DNA of 64,000 nt, from assembly GCF_965225875.1 (NCBI RefSeq), contig NZ_CBDDBS010000003.1, positions 2,480,001 through 2,544,000 of the forward strand. The letters are read 5' to 3'. The translations under genes were made by a program, and so were the position numbers. Below, one piece after another: positions 24,344 through 32,246 of the stretch. The DNA comes from Haliscomenobacter sp965225875 (lineage in GTDB: Bacteria; Bacteroidota; Bacteroidia; Chitinophagales; Saprospiraceae). Below the pieces are notes generated by a model, which ran no database searches, was not told where the DNA came from, and saw only the letters and a list, made by a program, of their open reading frames with translations. Numbering within the stretch: the stretch's first letter is position 1; the number at the start of each line of letters is the position of its first letter.

Positions 24344-24826
24344 TTAATATTTAATCCCCGCCTTTTTGTACAAAAAGTGCAACAACCAGGCTGGCCCCAC
24401 CATCAAAAACTGGATGTCCTTGAAAAAAGAGGGTTTTTTGCCTTCAATTTTGTGGCCTATGAACTGGCCAATCCAGGCCACCACAAAAATGATCAGGGCG
24501 GTTTGCCAAAGCGGCATGTTCACGTTTTGTTGCAACCAAACGTTGCCGATGATGCAAAAAGAAGCGAACAGCAGCATGCCAATAGCAATGGTCAATGAGT
24601 GGCGGAAATAGTAAATCAGGTTGACGAAAAGAAAAATTGTCGCCCAATTGAAATAAGGCGCCCATTGTGCTGGTAACCAAGTACTCAGATAAGCAGAAGG
24701 TATAGCAGTCAGCAATCCCATCAAGCTAAAAACAATGGCTGGAATACAAATCCAATGAAAAGCTTTATTGATTTTGTTCTGATGGCTTTCGCCATATTCG
24801 CTCAGCAAAGAGTCAATTGCGCGCAT
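24344..24826 (-). CDS. DUF962 / Mpo1-like membrane protein
   Basis: 160 residues. The N-terminal YGESHQNKINKAFHWICIPAI carries the two histidines of the family, and NVWLQQNVNMPLWQTALIIFVVAWIGQFIGHKIEGKKPSFFKD is the second signature with the GH motif. Yeast Mpo1 is an iron-dependent dioxygenase that shortens 2-hydroxy fatty acids, so lipid alpha-oxidation is a possible role. The conserved histidines are present. Four membrane helices are predicted. It converges on the esterase gene; upstream lies the attenuator-bearing leader of the aromatic operon. Confidence 0.8.
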   Translation of the reverse strand: MRAIDSLLSEYGESHQNKINKAFHWICIPAIVFSLMGLLTAIPSAYLSTWLPAQWAPYFNWATIFLFVNLIYYFRHSLTIAIGMLLFASFCIIGNVWLQQNVNMPLWQTALIIFVVAWIGQFIGHKIEGKKPSFFKDIQFLMVGPAWLLHFLYKKAGIKY

Positions 24827-24998
24827 ACGATCCTAATTTTATACGGTTAGTTGCGAAATTAACAAATTAAAATCCGATTTTTCTGCAAATGATGGCAATA
24901 ATCGACCAGCAATCGTTTAAAACGCAGCTCTAGTTGCCTGTTTTCAGTTTCCTTTCGTCTGAAATCGTAAAAAAATTAAAAAAATTGATCTTTAAGGG

Positions 24999-25029
24999 TT
25001 GCGTTTCCAAATAGAATTCTCTAGGTTTG
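24999..25029 (+). promoter_or_regulatory. Promoter of the aromatic amino-acid operon
   Basis: TTG (24999-25001), 20 nt, TAGGTTTG (25022-25029). Both boxes and the spacing fit the Bacteroidota consensus. Transcription would start near 25034, about 20 nt before the leader peptide ATG. The rest of the 24827-25055 space shows nothing else. Confidence 0.7.
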
Positions 25030-25055
25030 TGAAGCATTTAAAAAATGATATCATC

Positions 25056-25112
25056 ATGCGTTTGAACAACAGCTTTTACTTTTTCAGCTTTTACTTTTAT
25101 GGTCAACCATAA
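25056..25112 (+). CDS. Phe/Tyr-rich attenuation leader peptide
   Basis: An 18-codon reading frame encodes MRLNNSFYFFSFYFYGQP. Five Phe and three Tyr fill eight of nine positions from residue 7 to 15, directly before a terminator and four genes for Phe and Tyr synthesis. This is the arrangement of a classical attenuator leader such as E. coli PheL, extended to tyrosine. Translation would stall at these codons when charged tRNA-Phe or tRNA-Tyr is scarce. The stop codon TAA at 25110-25112 touches the segment proposed to form the antiterminator. Confidence 0.85.
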   Translation: MRLNNSFYFFSFYFYGQP

Positions 25113-25176
25113 GGGACTGCTGAGTTTTTGCTGTTAAACAACAGATGATAAAATAAAGGGTCCCGCAAAGCGGGAC
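25084..25176 (+). promoter_or_regulatory. Transcription attenuator (alternative pairing region)
   Basis: Segment 1 is TCAGC (25084-25088) inside the aromatic codons. Segment 2 is GGGACTGCTGA (25113-25123), right after the leader stop. Segment 3 is GTCCCGC (25160-25166) and segment 4 is GCGGGAC (25170-25176). Segment 1 can pair with GCTGA of segment 2, segment 2 GGGAC with GTCCC of segment 3, and 3 with 4. A small hairpin CTGTT-AAAC-AACAG (25131-25144) lies between 2 and 3. The antiterminator is short, 5-6 bp. Confidence 0.7.
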
Positions 25177-25185
25177 TTTTTTTTT
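25160..25185 (+). terminator. Attenuator terminator
   Basis: GTCCCGC-AAA-GCGGGAC followed by nine T. A 7-bp GC-rich stem and a T-tract are the strongest intrinsic-terminator signature in the window. It sits between the promoter and pheA, so it must be bypassed for expression. Confidence 0.9.
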
Positions 25186-25221
25186 GCCCATACACCAGCT
25201 CCAACCAAATTATCAAGCCAA

Positions 25222-25307
25222 CCCACGGATTCATCCGTGGGAGGCTACACAAATAATCAACCCATGACTTTAGTCGTGGGAAACCAACCCATGGCTTCAT
25301 CTGTGGG
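25222..25307. repeat. Three 20-nt hairpins between attenuator and pheA
   Basis: 25222-25241 is CCCACGGATTCATCCGTGGG. 25261-25280 is CCCATGACTTTAGTCGTGGG and 25288-25307 is CCCATGGCTTCATCTGTGGG. Differences in the left arm are matched by complement or by G-U wobble when read as plus-strand RNA, with one mismatch in the last copy. Confidence 0.85.
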
Positions 25308-25320
25308 AAAAAAGAGAAGT

Positions 25321-26211
25321 ATGCAAACGCTACTTGCAGAATCAGAAAAAGAGGCCGACCAAGAGACGGCAAACCTAAGAGTGGGCATCCAGGGTTTCCC
25401 CGGGGCCTTCCACGAAATTGCCGCACGTTTGTGCTTCGAAGGCCGCCCCATCGACATCGTCCCCTGTTTGACCTTTGAAGAACTGGTTGAAAAACTGGAA
25501 GCAGGCGAAGAAATGGATGCCGCCCTGATGGCCATCGAAAACTCCCTGGCAGGTAGCTTAATGGCCAATTACAAACTCCTAGACCAAGCCAATCTGATGG
25601 CCGTTGGCGAGGTTTACCTCCGGGTCAAACAAAACCTGATGGTATTGCCAGGTGTCAAAATTGAAGACCTGACCGAGGTCCACTCCCACCCTGTTGCCAT
25701 TGAGCAATGTTTGGATTTTTTCCGCCAATATCCACACATCCAATTGATCCGTACTGAAGATACTGCCCTTTCGGCACGCAATATCCGTGAAAAAGGTTTG
25801 ACGACTGTGGGTGCCATCGCCAGTACCTTAGCCGCCGACTTGTATGAGATGGAAATTCTGGCGGAAAGTATTGAAACCAACAAGAAAAATTATACCCGTT
25901 TCCTGGTTTTGCAACGCGCCGATCAAGCCATCACCGATCCTGATGCCGACAAAGTTTCCATTAGTTTTGGGGTTAGCCACACAGTAGGCAGTTTGCATAA
26001 GGTATTGGCTATCCTTTCGGCCTACAACTTCAACATGTCTAAAATCCAGTCAGCCCCCATCATTGGGCAGCCTTGGGAATACCGCTTGTTCATCGACTAC
26101 GTAGCCGAAGGGCACGTAAGTGTGGATCAGGCTTACGAAGCACTGCGCCCGGTAACGCACAACCTGAAGTTGTTGGGCGCATACAAGCAAGGGACATTGT
26201 ATGATTATTAA
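25321..26211 (+). CDS. pheA: Prephenate dehydratase with ACT domain
   Basis: 296 residues. It converts prephenate to phenylpyruvate in phenylalanine synthesis. The start is ATG 25321, because the longer frame from 25237 would translate the palindromes. The catalytic domain (~15-195) has GIQGFPGAFHEIAARLCF, IENSLAGSL, HSHPVAIEQC and the TRF motif in NYTRFLVL. An ACT domain follows (~205-290) with GSLHKVLAILSAYNFNMSKIQS and WEYRLFIDY. It lacks the usual ESRP wording, but the position fits phenylalanine feedback control. First structural gene of the attenuated operon; chorismate mutase is supplied by the fourth gene. Confidence 0.93.
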   Translation: MQTLLAESEKEADQETANLRVGIQGFPGAFHEIAARLCFEGRPIDIVPCLTFEELVEKLEAGEEMDAALMAIENSLAGSLMANYKLLDQANLMAVGEVYLRVKQNLMVLPGVKIEDLTEVHSHPVAIEQCLDFFRQYPHIQLIRTEDTALSARNIREKGLTTVGAIASTLAADLYEMEILAESIETNKKNYTRFLVLQRADQAITDPDADKVSISFGVSHTVGSLHKVLAILSAYNFNMSKIQSAPIIGQPWEYRLFIDYVAEGHVSVDQAYEALRPVTHNLKLLGAYKQGTLYDY

Positions 26212-26226
26212 GGCATTCAATATTTA

Positions 26227-26248
26227 GGGCAACCACGTTGGGTTGCCC
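26227..26248. repeat. 22-nt hairpin between pheA and the aminotransferase
   Basis: GGGCAACC-ACGTTG-GGTTGCCC, 8-bp stem and 6-nt loop, 16 nt after the pheA stop. Same architecture as 12786, 13992 and 14066. Confidence 0.8.
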
Positions 26249-26277
26249 CTACGGGAACCTTTGAATCTTTCAATTCT

Positions 26278-27471
26278 ATGATACCAATAATTTCAACAGC
26301 AAGCAGATTGGGCAATGTAGAAGAATATTACTTCTCCATCAAGCTCAAACAAATCGCACAAATGCGGGCTGAGGGCAAAAACGTGCTCAATTTGGGCATC
26401 GGTAGCCCTGATTTGCCTCCCAGTGAAGCTACAGTTGATGCTTTAATTGCGTCAGCCAAACGAAAGGATACCCATGCTTATCAAAGTTATCAGGGTATTC
26501 CCGAGCTGCGCCGTGCATTTGCTGATTGGTATTGGGAATATTTTGGCGTTCGGCTCAATCCTGATAAAGAGATTCTACCCTTAATCGGCTCCAAGGAAGG
26601 CATCATGCACATCTCGATGAGCTACCTGGAAGCAGGTGATGAAGTGTTGGTACCCAATCCGGGCTACCCCACTTACCGTTCGGTGAGTTTGTTGACGGGT
26701 GCTACAGTAAGAGATTATGATTTGGTGGAGGAAAAAAACTGGCAGGCCGATTTGGATGCGCTAGCTAAGCAGGATTTGAGCAAAGTCAAAATCATGTGGG
26801 TCAATTACCCCAACATGCCAACCGGAGCTCAGGTTGATCCAGCCTATTTCAAAGATTTGGTTGCTTTTGCCAAAGCCCATAAAATCCTGCTGGTCAACGA
26901 CAATCCTTACACCTTTATCCTGAATGAAAACCCCATGAGCCTGTTGAGTGTACCTGGCGCCATGGAAGTTGCCCTGGAACTCAACTCCCTCAGCAAGGCC
27001 CACAACATGGCAGGTTGGCGGGTAGGCATGCTCGCAGGAGCCGCTGAATACCTCGAGCCTGTGGTGCGTTTTAAAAGCAACATGGACTCGGGCATGTTCA
27101 AACCCATTCAGGAAGCCGCAGTAAAAGCCTTGCAAAACCCACCTTCCTGGTACACCGAACTCAATGATGTATACCGTGCCCGGCGCAATGAAGTTTTTGC
27201 ATTACTCGACTTGCTGGAATGTAGTTACGACCCGCATCAAGTTGGGATGTTTGTTTGGGCCAAAATCCCCAACTACCACCCCGATGGTTACGCACTTTCT
27301 GATGCGATCCTGGAGGCCACCCACGTGTTCATCACCCCCGGTGGAATCTTTGGAAGTCAAGGCAATGGCTACATCCGGGTTTCCTTGTGCGCAGATGCCA
27401 AGGTTTTTCAGGAAGCCAACGCTCGCATCAGTAAATTCAAAGCCCTGCAACCATTCCAGGTTGCCAGCTAG
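26278..27471 (+). CDS. Class I/II PLP aminotransferase of the aromatic operon
   Basis: 397 residues of fold-type I. The PLP lysine is Lys240 in SLSKAHNMAGWRVG. NYPNMPTGA is the substrate/cofactor loop, and GIGSPDLPP and HAYQSYQGIPELRRAFADWY are N-terminal family segments. Sequence resembles the LL-diaminopimelate/aspartate aminotransferase branch. Its place between pheA and tyrA implies it transaminates phenylpyruvate and 4-hydroxyphenylpyruvate to Phe and Tyr, with glutamate as donor; exact specificity is inferred. Spacing to pheA is 66 nt, so it belongs to the same transcript. Confidence 0.88.
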   Translation: MIPIISTASRLGNVEEYYFSIKLKQIAQMRAEGKNVLNLGIGSPDLPPSEATVDALIASAKRKDTHAYQSYQGIPELRRAFADWYWEYFGVRLNPDKEILPLIGSKEGIMHISMSYLEAGDEVLVPNPGYPTYRSVSLLTGATVRDYDLVEEKNWQADLDALAKQDLSKVKIMWVNYPNMPTGAQVDPAYFKDLVAFAKAHKILLVNDNPYTFILNENPMSLLSVPGAMEVALELNSLSKAHNMAGWRVGMLAGAAEYLEPVVRFKSNMDSGMFKPIQEAAVKALQNPPSWYTELNDVYRARRNEVFALLDLLECSYDPHQVGMFVWAKIPNYHPDGYALSDAILEATHVFITPGGIFGSQGNGYIRVSLCADAKVFQEANARISKFKALQPFQVAS

Positions 27472-27480
27472 CCTCGCCAA

Positions 27481-27569
27481 CCCATGGCTTTAGTCGTGGG
27501 AGATGCCAACCCACGGATTTATCCGTGGGAGGCCACAAAACAAGATCAACCCATGGCTTTAGCCGTGGG
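27481..27569. repeat. Three 20-nt hairpins before tyrA
   Basis: 27481-27500 CCCATGGCTTTAGTCGTGGG, 27510-27529 CCCACGGATTTATCCGTGGG and 27550-27569 CCCATGGCTTTAGCCGTGGG. They lie within the operon, between the aminotransferase stop (27471) and the tyrA start (27585). Confidence 0.85.
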
Positions 27570-27584
27570 ATAAAGAAGCAAACA

Positions 27585-28427
27585 ATGACCATATCAATAA
27601 TCGGCATCGGACTCATCGGCGGCTCACTCGCCATCTCCCTCAAAGAGAATGGCTTTGCGCAGCGCATCATCGGTGTCGACATCAATCCGGACAACATCGA
27701 CAAAGCCTACCGTCGCAGGCTCATCGACGAAGACATGCCCCTCGATGAAGCCATTGCCCAATCCGACATCATTATTGTAGCCACACCAGTGGATTCAATG
27801 ACTCGGGTAATCCCTCTGGTTTTAGATAAAATCAATGATAAACAGGTAGTGATTGATGTAGGTTCAACCAAAGTGCCCATCCTGGAGGCAGTCCAAGGCC
27901 ACCCCATGCGGCGGCGTTTTGTGGCTACCCACCCGATGGCGGGTACCGAGTACTCTGGCCCGGAGGCAGCAGTCCCCAACCTTTTTAATCAAAAATACAC
28001 GGTGTTGTGTGACACCGCCGATAGCGATCCGGATGCCGTGCAGATTGTCGAAGCCCTTTACCATTCCATCCCCATGAGCATCACCCATTTTGACAGTGTG
28101 GACCACGATGTCCATACTGCTTACATTTCACACATTTCACACATCAGTTCCTTCGCCCTGGCCTTGACCGTTTTGGCCAAAGAGAAAGACGCTGAGCGCA
28201 TTTTTGAATTGGCCAGTACGGGATTTAGTTCTACGGTGCGTTTGGCCAAAAGTTCGCCGGATACCTGGATCCCCATTTTTCGCCAAAACCGCGACAATGT
28301 ACTCGACGTACTCGACGAGCACATCAGTCGGCTTTCGCAGTTTCGCAGCCTTTTGATCAAGAAGGATTTCGATACTTTTCACCAACTCATTACTGAAGCA
28401 AATCAAATTCGTAAAATCATCTCTTAA
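27585..28427 (+). CDS. tyrA: Prephenate dehydrogenase
   Basis: 280 residues. It oxidatively decarboxylates prephenate to 4-hydroxyphenylpyruvate for tyrosine. ATG 27585 is chosen; an upstream frame from 27525 reads through the hairpins. The N-terminal Rossmann fold has IGIGLIGGSLA and DVGSTK; HPMAGTE and FDSVDHDVHTAYISHISHISSFAL are catalytic-domain segments with the expected histidines. The C-terminal ACT or mutase extension is absent, so it is a monofunctional dehydrogenase. The next gene begins 11 nt after its stop. Confidence 0.93.
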   Translation: MTISIIGIGLIGGSLAISLKENGFAQRIIGVDINPDNIDKAYRRRLIDEDMPLDEAIAQSDIIIVATPVDSMTRVIPLVLDKINDKQVVIDVGSTKVPILEAVQGHPMRRRFVATHPMAGTEYSGPEAAVPNLFNQKYTVLCDTADSDPDAVQIVEALYHSIPMSITHFDSVDHDVHTAYISHISHISSFALALTVLAKEKDAERIFELASTGFSSTVRLAKSSPDTWIPIFRQNRDNVLDVLDEHISRLSQFRSLLIKKDFDTFHQLITEANQIRKIIS

Positions 28428-28438
28428 GTTCTTGTACC

Positions 28439-29530
28439 ATGGCAATGACATTTCGTCCCGTTTTGGAGCGCGCTGATAAAAGACCCATTCTGATTGCAGG
28501 GCCTTGTAGCGCAGAAACCGAAGAGCAAGTTCTACAAACTGCTCGTGAGCTGGCCAGTGATGGCATGATCGACCTGTTCCGCGCAGGAATCTGGAAACCA
28601 CGTACCCGCCCAGGAGAGTTTGAAGGGGTAGGCGCACCTGGTTTGGCCTGGCTTAAAAAAGTCAAGGAAGAAACTGGCTTAAAAGTGACTACTGAGGTAG
28701 GCAACCGTGAGCACGTTTTTGAAGCCCTGAAAGCGGGTGTAGACGTACTCTGGATTGGTGCACGTACTACGGTTAACCCTTTCTCCATCCAGGAAGTAGC
28801 TGACGCCCTACGTGGTGTAGACATCCCGGTAATCGTAAAGAACCCGGTTAACCCCGACCTCAAATTGTGGATGGGTGGTATCGAGCGCATTTACAAAGCA
28901 GGCATTACCCGTCTTGCAGCCATTCACCGTGGCTTCTCTTTCCACGGCGAAACCACGTACCGCAACGTACCCCACTGGCAGATTGCCATCGATTTGCGTC
29001 GGAATTTCCCCGATATCCAAATCATTTGTGACAACAGCCACATTTGTGGTCGTCGCGATACCTTGCAAGAGGTGGCTCAAAAGGCTATGGACCTGAACTT
29101 TGATGGCATCATGACCGAAGTACACCCTACGCCCGACCAGGCCTGGAGTGACGCTGCGCAGCAAATTACACCTGCCCAGTACAAGGTGATGATCGAGTCC
29201 ATGACTTTCCCGCAGCCAAACACCAGCGACCCGATCTTTGTACAGCACATGAATGACCTGCGCCACGAAATCGACGAGATCGACGAAAACTTGATCAACT
29301 TGTTGGGTCGCCGGATGAAAATTGCCGAAAAAATCGGTGAGTACAAAAAGGAAAACAACATCGCCGTACTACAAACCAGCCGCTGGAATGAAATCCTCGG
29401 CAAGGCCGTGAAGCAGGGTGCGAAAAAAGGTTTGAGCGAAGAATTCGTAACTGTGGTATTGAAAGCCATCCACGACGAATCCATCAACCACCAAATCCGC
29501 ATCATGCACGGTGAGGAAGCAGTGAAGTAA
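28439..29530 (+). CDS. DAHP synthase fused to C-terminal chorismate mutase
   Basis: 363 residues. DAHP synthase type Ibeta (~1-260) joins phosphoenolpyruvate and erythrose-4-phosphate, the first shikimate step: LIAGPCSAE, RAGIWKPRTRPGEFEGVG, GARTTVNPFS, KNPVNPD, HRGF and DNSHICGRR are present. A chorismate mutase type II (AroQ) domain follows (~270-355): MNDLRHEIDEIDENLINLLGRRMKIAEKIGEYKKENN. This order, synthase then mutase, is known from Porphyromonas gingivalis, where the mutase part also mediates prephenate feedback. The operon thus contains entry, branch and end steps. A terminator follows. Confidence 0.93.
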   Translation: MAMTFRPVLERADKRPILIAGPCSAETEEQVLQTARELASDGMIDLFRAGIWKPRTRPGEFEGVGAPGLAWLKKVKEETGLKVTTEVGNREHVFEALKAGVDVLWIGARTTVNPFSIQEVADALRGVDIPVIVKNPVNPDLKLWMGGIERIYKAGITRLAAIHRGFSFHGETTYRNVPHWQIAIDLRRNFPDIQIICDNSHICGRRDTLQEVAQKAMDLNFDGIMTEVHPTPDQAWSDAAQQITPAQYKVMIESMTFPQPNTSDPIFVQHMNDLRHEIDEIDENLINLLGRRMKIAEKIGEYKKENNIAVLQTSRWNEILGKAVKQGAKKGLSEEFVTVVLKAIHDESINHQIRIMHGEEAVK

Positions 29531-29557
29531 GAGCGCTTTTGACCTTGGAAAAATAAG

Positions 29558-29590
29558 AGGGAGCTTCGAAAGGGGCTCCCTTTTGTTTTT
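29558..29590. terminator. Terminator of the aromatic operon
   Basis: AGGGAGC (29558-29564) pairs with GCTCCCT (29575-29581), followed by TTTGTTTTT. It lies 28 nt after the last gene, in the convergent gap with the FAD oxidoreductase. Confidence 0.8.
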
Positions 29591-29595
29591 AAAAT

Positions 29596-30936
29596 TTACC
29601 CTGCCCACATCACCCGCCACAAAATCTTCGGATGAAACAACGACGTCGGTGCCTTCAACAAACTCATTACCCGCAAAAAGGCGTCGCACACCACCGGATC
29701 TTTCAGTGTCGCCCGATGCACTCTTGAGATGTATTTGTTGATAAAATCCACCCCAGCCGGTTTGGGTCCCTCGGTTGCCGGGTAGCGAAAATCTTCCCCT
29801 ACCGCCATTTGCCAGGGGATGTCGATTATTTTGGCAATGCGGGCAAAAAAGGTCAGTGCCAGTTTTTCATCCGCAATATTTGCACCCAACATTTTATCCA
29901 GTTCTATTGCTTGCATCGAAGCCGAGGTCATGCCCTGGCCGTAGGTGGGATTAAAACTGCAAACCGCGTCCCCCAGAACCAGGTAGCCTAGCGGAAAACG
30001 TTGAAGTTTTTCATAATGACGTCGCAAACTATGTGGAAATTTATAGGTCATGATGTCGCTCAGTGGTTCACTTTTGCTCACGATATCGTAGTATTCCTGC
30101 ATGGGCAATTTGCGGAGGAAATCCATAAAAGCAGCTTCGTCATTCCCTGCATTGGCTCCATGCCATCCCCCCACAGTCATGATCCAACGGTCCCCTTCGA
30201 TGGGAAACATTCCGGCAAAGTGCATTTCCTGGGGCGCCTGGGGGGTGTACAACATCCAATTGCTGCTGCGGGGATCATTAAGGTCGCGTTTGTATACCCG
30301 GGTTGCATAGCTTACATTGACCTTTACTTCACTGGTTTCGGGAGCTTCAAAGCCCAGATCGCGAAGCCATTGGGCGCTCCGAGATCCTCTTCCGGTAACA
30401 TCCACTACCAAATCCGCATGCAAATCCATGGATTTGCCCAATTCAGCGAGTTCAATGTGTACTCCTTTTACTCTTTGCTGGTCATCCGAAGCAATCAGGC
30501 TTTTAACCGCTGTGTTGTCCATCAACTCAATATTCGGCGTCGCGAGTACCCGTTCACGAACCAGGTGCTCCAGCAAAGGTCTGCTCATGGTGGCGCCGAT
30601 TAAATTCATGTCAAATCGCTGCCGGTAACCCCCATAAGTATACCAAACCATGTCTTTGGCAAAATCGCAAACATTGGCACCATGGGCAGCAAGTGCGTCT
30701 TGCAAATCGGGGAAATAATGCAACATGGCATTCAGTCCTCCTGGCAGCAGCCCGTGTAAATGGCGCGTATGTGCTTGCCCCTTACGGGTGGAAGGTTGGC
30801 GTTCTACCTTATCTTTTTCAATAATGGTAACGCTGTCGAAGTGGTTGCTCAAAGCACGGGCCACCATCAAGCCGCCAATACTGGCACCGAGTACGATGGC
30901 TTGTCCTCGTTGTGGGTTATTGCTGGTGTTTTTCAT
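29596..30936 (-). CDS. FAD-dependent oxidoreductase (monooxygenase-like)
   Basis: 446 residues. The N-terminal AIVLGASIGGLMVARAL is the dinucleotide-binding loop and TIIEKD ends the second strand. GDAVCSFNPTYGQGMTSASMQAIELDKML is the GD motif of p-hydroxybenzoate hydroxylase-type flavoproteins, and DLVVDVTGRGSRSAQWLRDLG is the DG motif. The architecture is that of a flavin monooxygenase or epoxidase with FAD bound non-covalently. Substrate unknown; nothing nearby points to a pathway. A good promoter and an inverted repeat precede it. Confidence 0.8.
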   Translation of the reverse strand: MKNTSNNPQRGQAIVLGASIGGLMVARALSNHFDSVTIIEKDKVERQPSTRKGQAHTRHLHGLLPGGLNAMLHYFPDLQDALAAHGANVCDFAKDMVWYTYGGYRQRFDMNLIGATMSRPLLEHLVRERVLATPNIELMDNTAVKSLIASDDQQRVKGVHIELAELGKSMDLHADLVVDVTGRGSRSAQWLRDLGFEAPETSEVKVNVSYATRVYKRDLNDPRSSNWMLYTPQAPQEMHFAGMFPIEGDRWIMTVGGWHGANAGNDEAAFMDFLRKLPMQEYYDIVSKSEPLSDIMTYKFPHSLRRHYEKLQRFPLGYLVLGDAVCSFNPTYGQGMTSASMQAIELDKMLGANIADEKLALTFFARIAKIIDIPWQMAVGEDFRYPATEGPKPAGVDFINKYISRVHRATLKDPVVCDAFLRVMSLLKAPTSLFHPKILWRVMWAG

Positions 30937-30939
30937 GGC

Positions 30940-30978
30940 TGTGGTATTCAGGTTTTAGGATAAAAATTGAATACCACA
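30940..30978. promoter_or_regulatory. 10-bp inverted repeat upstream of the FAD oxidoreductase
   Basis: TGTGGTATTC (30940-30949) and GAATACCACA (30969-30978) are perfect complements 19 nt apart, overlapping the -7 box and leader. It may be an operator or a 5' hairpin. Confidence 0.5.
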
Positions 30979-31007
30979 AAATTAGGGAGGGGCACAAGGG
31001 AACACAA
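30977..31007 (-). promoter_or_regulatory. Promoter of the FAD oxidoreductase
   Basis: On the minus strand: TTG (31007-31005), 20 nt, TAATTTTG (30984-30977), giving a leader of about 35 nt. Confidence 0.6.
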
Positions 31008-31067
31008 TCCTCCCAAAAGAGGAATTTAGCTCCACCAAAAAGGGGATTTTTTGGCAAACAAGGAAAA

Positions 31068-32246
31068 TCAAAGGCCATACCGCCGCACCAGCCAGATGGT
31101 GGGGATAGAAATGATCCGGGTCAAAGCCCAGGGGAGACGACGCCACCAGGGAAGGTGACGGTCGTACACCATATTGAATTCCAGTTGGGCCTCGGCACCG
31201 CGCAACCGTTTAAAATGGGAGGCCCCGGAACTCATGTTGAGCAACATCCCCCGCTTTTCAGCTTCCAACATGGTTTCCATGGTCAGTAAGCGATACAAAC
31301 CTTCCTTTTGGGGGTAACTTCGGTCATATCCAATCAAAGGGTTAATCATTACGCCATCCAGGATAAAATAGCCAGTGAAAGCCACAATTTTGGATTCATG
31401 CCACAAGGCTTTGAGTTGAATCAGGCCACCCTGGGTCAGGTTTTTCAAATAAGCCAGGGTGTATTGGGGATTCAAGCGGGCGTATTTTTCCAGATACAGT
31501 TGATTGTACAGGTCCAGGATCCGGGCGAGTTGCTCATCATCCGGGTTTTCAAGAAACGTCCAACGGAGGTGCTTTTGTTTGGCTGCAAGACGGGAATCTA
31601 TGTCCAGAGCCCGTTTGCGACGGTGGGCTCCCCCAGGCGCATCCAAGAGGTAAACCTGGCGGCTAAATACCACTTTAAAGCCATTGCTTTTCAACTCGGC
31701 GAACCACTCCGGGTACACTTGTGGGCAAATCGAACGGTATACAATGGCCCGGTCAGGGAATTTTTTTTGTAAAAAATGGCGCAGGTCCCGCAAAGAATAA
31801 TCTGGTTTTTGAGGATATAGATTGGTCGAAAACAGCAGGTTGTCCACCAACACCACCTGATCAAATTTTGCCCAACGGCAAATTTTGCCCAGTACATCAA
31901 ATATCCAGTTGGCCAGTACATTGAGCCAGCGTAGTTTGCCCAGTTCCAGTGCCGTTTCATACCGGCCATAGTCTACGTATTGCCCATATGGGGAGGCAAC
32001 GTAGGATTCTTCCGGGTGTGCAGTTTGTATTTGAGGAAGTACCAAGCCCAGAACCCGTTCCGGTGCTTGCAACAGTTCTATATCGACGTGGACATTACTG
32101 ACCAGTTGATCAGAGCCTTGCTCCATCAAGGGCAAATACAAGGCCTTGATTAGGTGTTGATTCTCTATTGGATATGAGGTCAGCAGCTCGGAGAATCGAG
32201 CTGCTTCAATGAATTCAAACTTGGGGTCCAACTCAAGCTTTTTCAC
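31068..32246 (-). CDS. GNAT-like acyltransferase-fold protein
   Basis: 392 residues from the GTG at 32246, which overlaps the upstream LOG gene by 14 nt; a TTG at 32294 would overlap it by 62 nt. The C-terminal half resembles a peptidoglycan- or BioF2-type acetyltransferase-like (GNAT) domain: LYNQLYLEKYARLNPQYTLAYLKNLTQGGLIQLKALWHESKIVAFTGYFILDGVMINPLIGYDRSYPQKEGLYRLLTMETMLEAEKRG. The end MLNMSSGASHFKRLRG holds the family's SGA-x-xFK-like stretch. The acceptor is unknown. Co-transcription with the LOG gene is likely because of the overlap. Confidence 0.65.
   Translation of the reverse strand: MKKLELDPKFEFIEAARFSELLTSYPIENQHLIKALYLPLMEQGSDQLVSNVHVDIELLQAPERVLGLVLPQIQTAHPEESYVASPYGQYVDYGRYETALELGKLRWLNVLANWIFDVLGKICRWAKFDQVVLVDNLLFSTNLYPQKPDYSLRDLRHFLQKKFPDRAIVYRSICPQVYPEWFAELKSNGFKVVFSRQVYLLDAPGGAHRRKRALDIDSRLAAKQKHLRWTFLENPDDEQLARILDLYNQLYLEKYARLNPQYTLAYLKNLTQGGLIQLKALWHESKIVAFTGYFILDGVMINPLIGYDRSYPQKEGLYRLLTMETMLEAEKRGMLLNMSSGASHFKRLRGAEAQLEFNMVYDRHLPWWRRLPWALTRIISIPTIWLVRRYGL

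Noticed and set aside
25237..25320. N-terminal extension of pheA (GTG at 25237)
   Set aside because: It would translate the three 20-nt hairpins; prephenate dehydratase homologues begin near residue MQTLL, so ATG 25321 is kept.
27525..27584. N-terminal extension of tyrA starting at 27525
   Set aside because: The stretch is palindromic DNA read in frame; the Rossmann motif begins right after ATG 27585.
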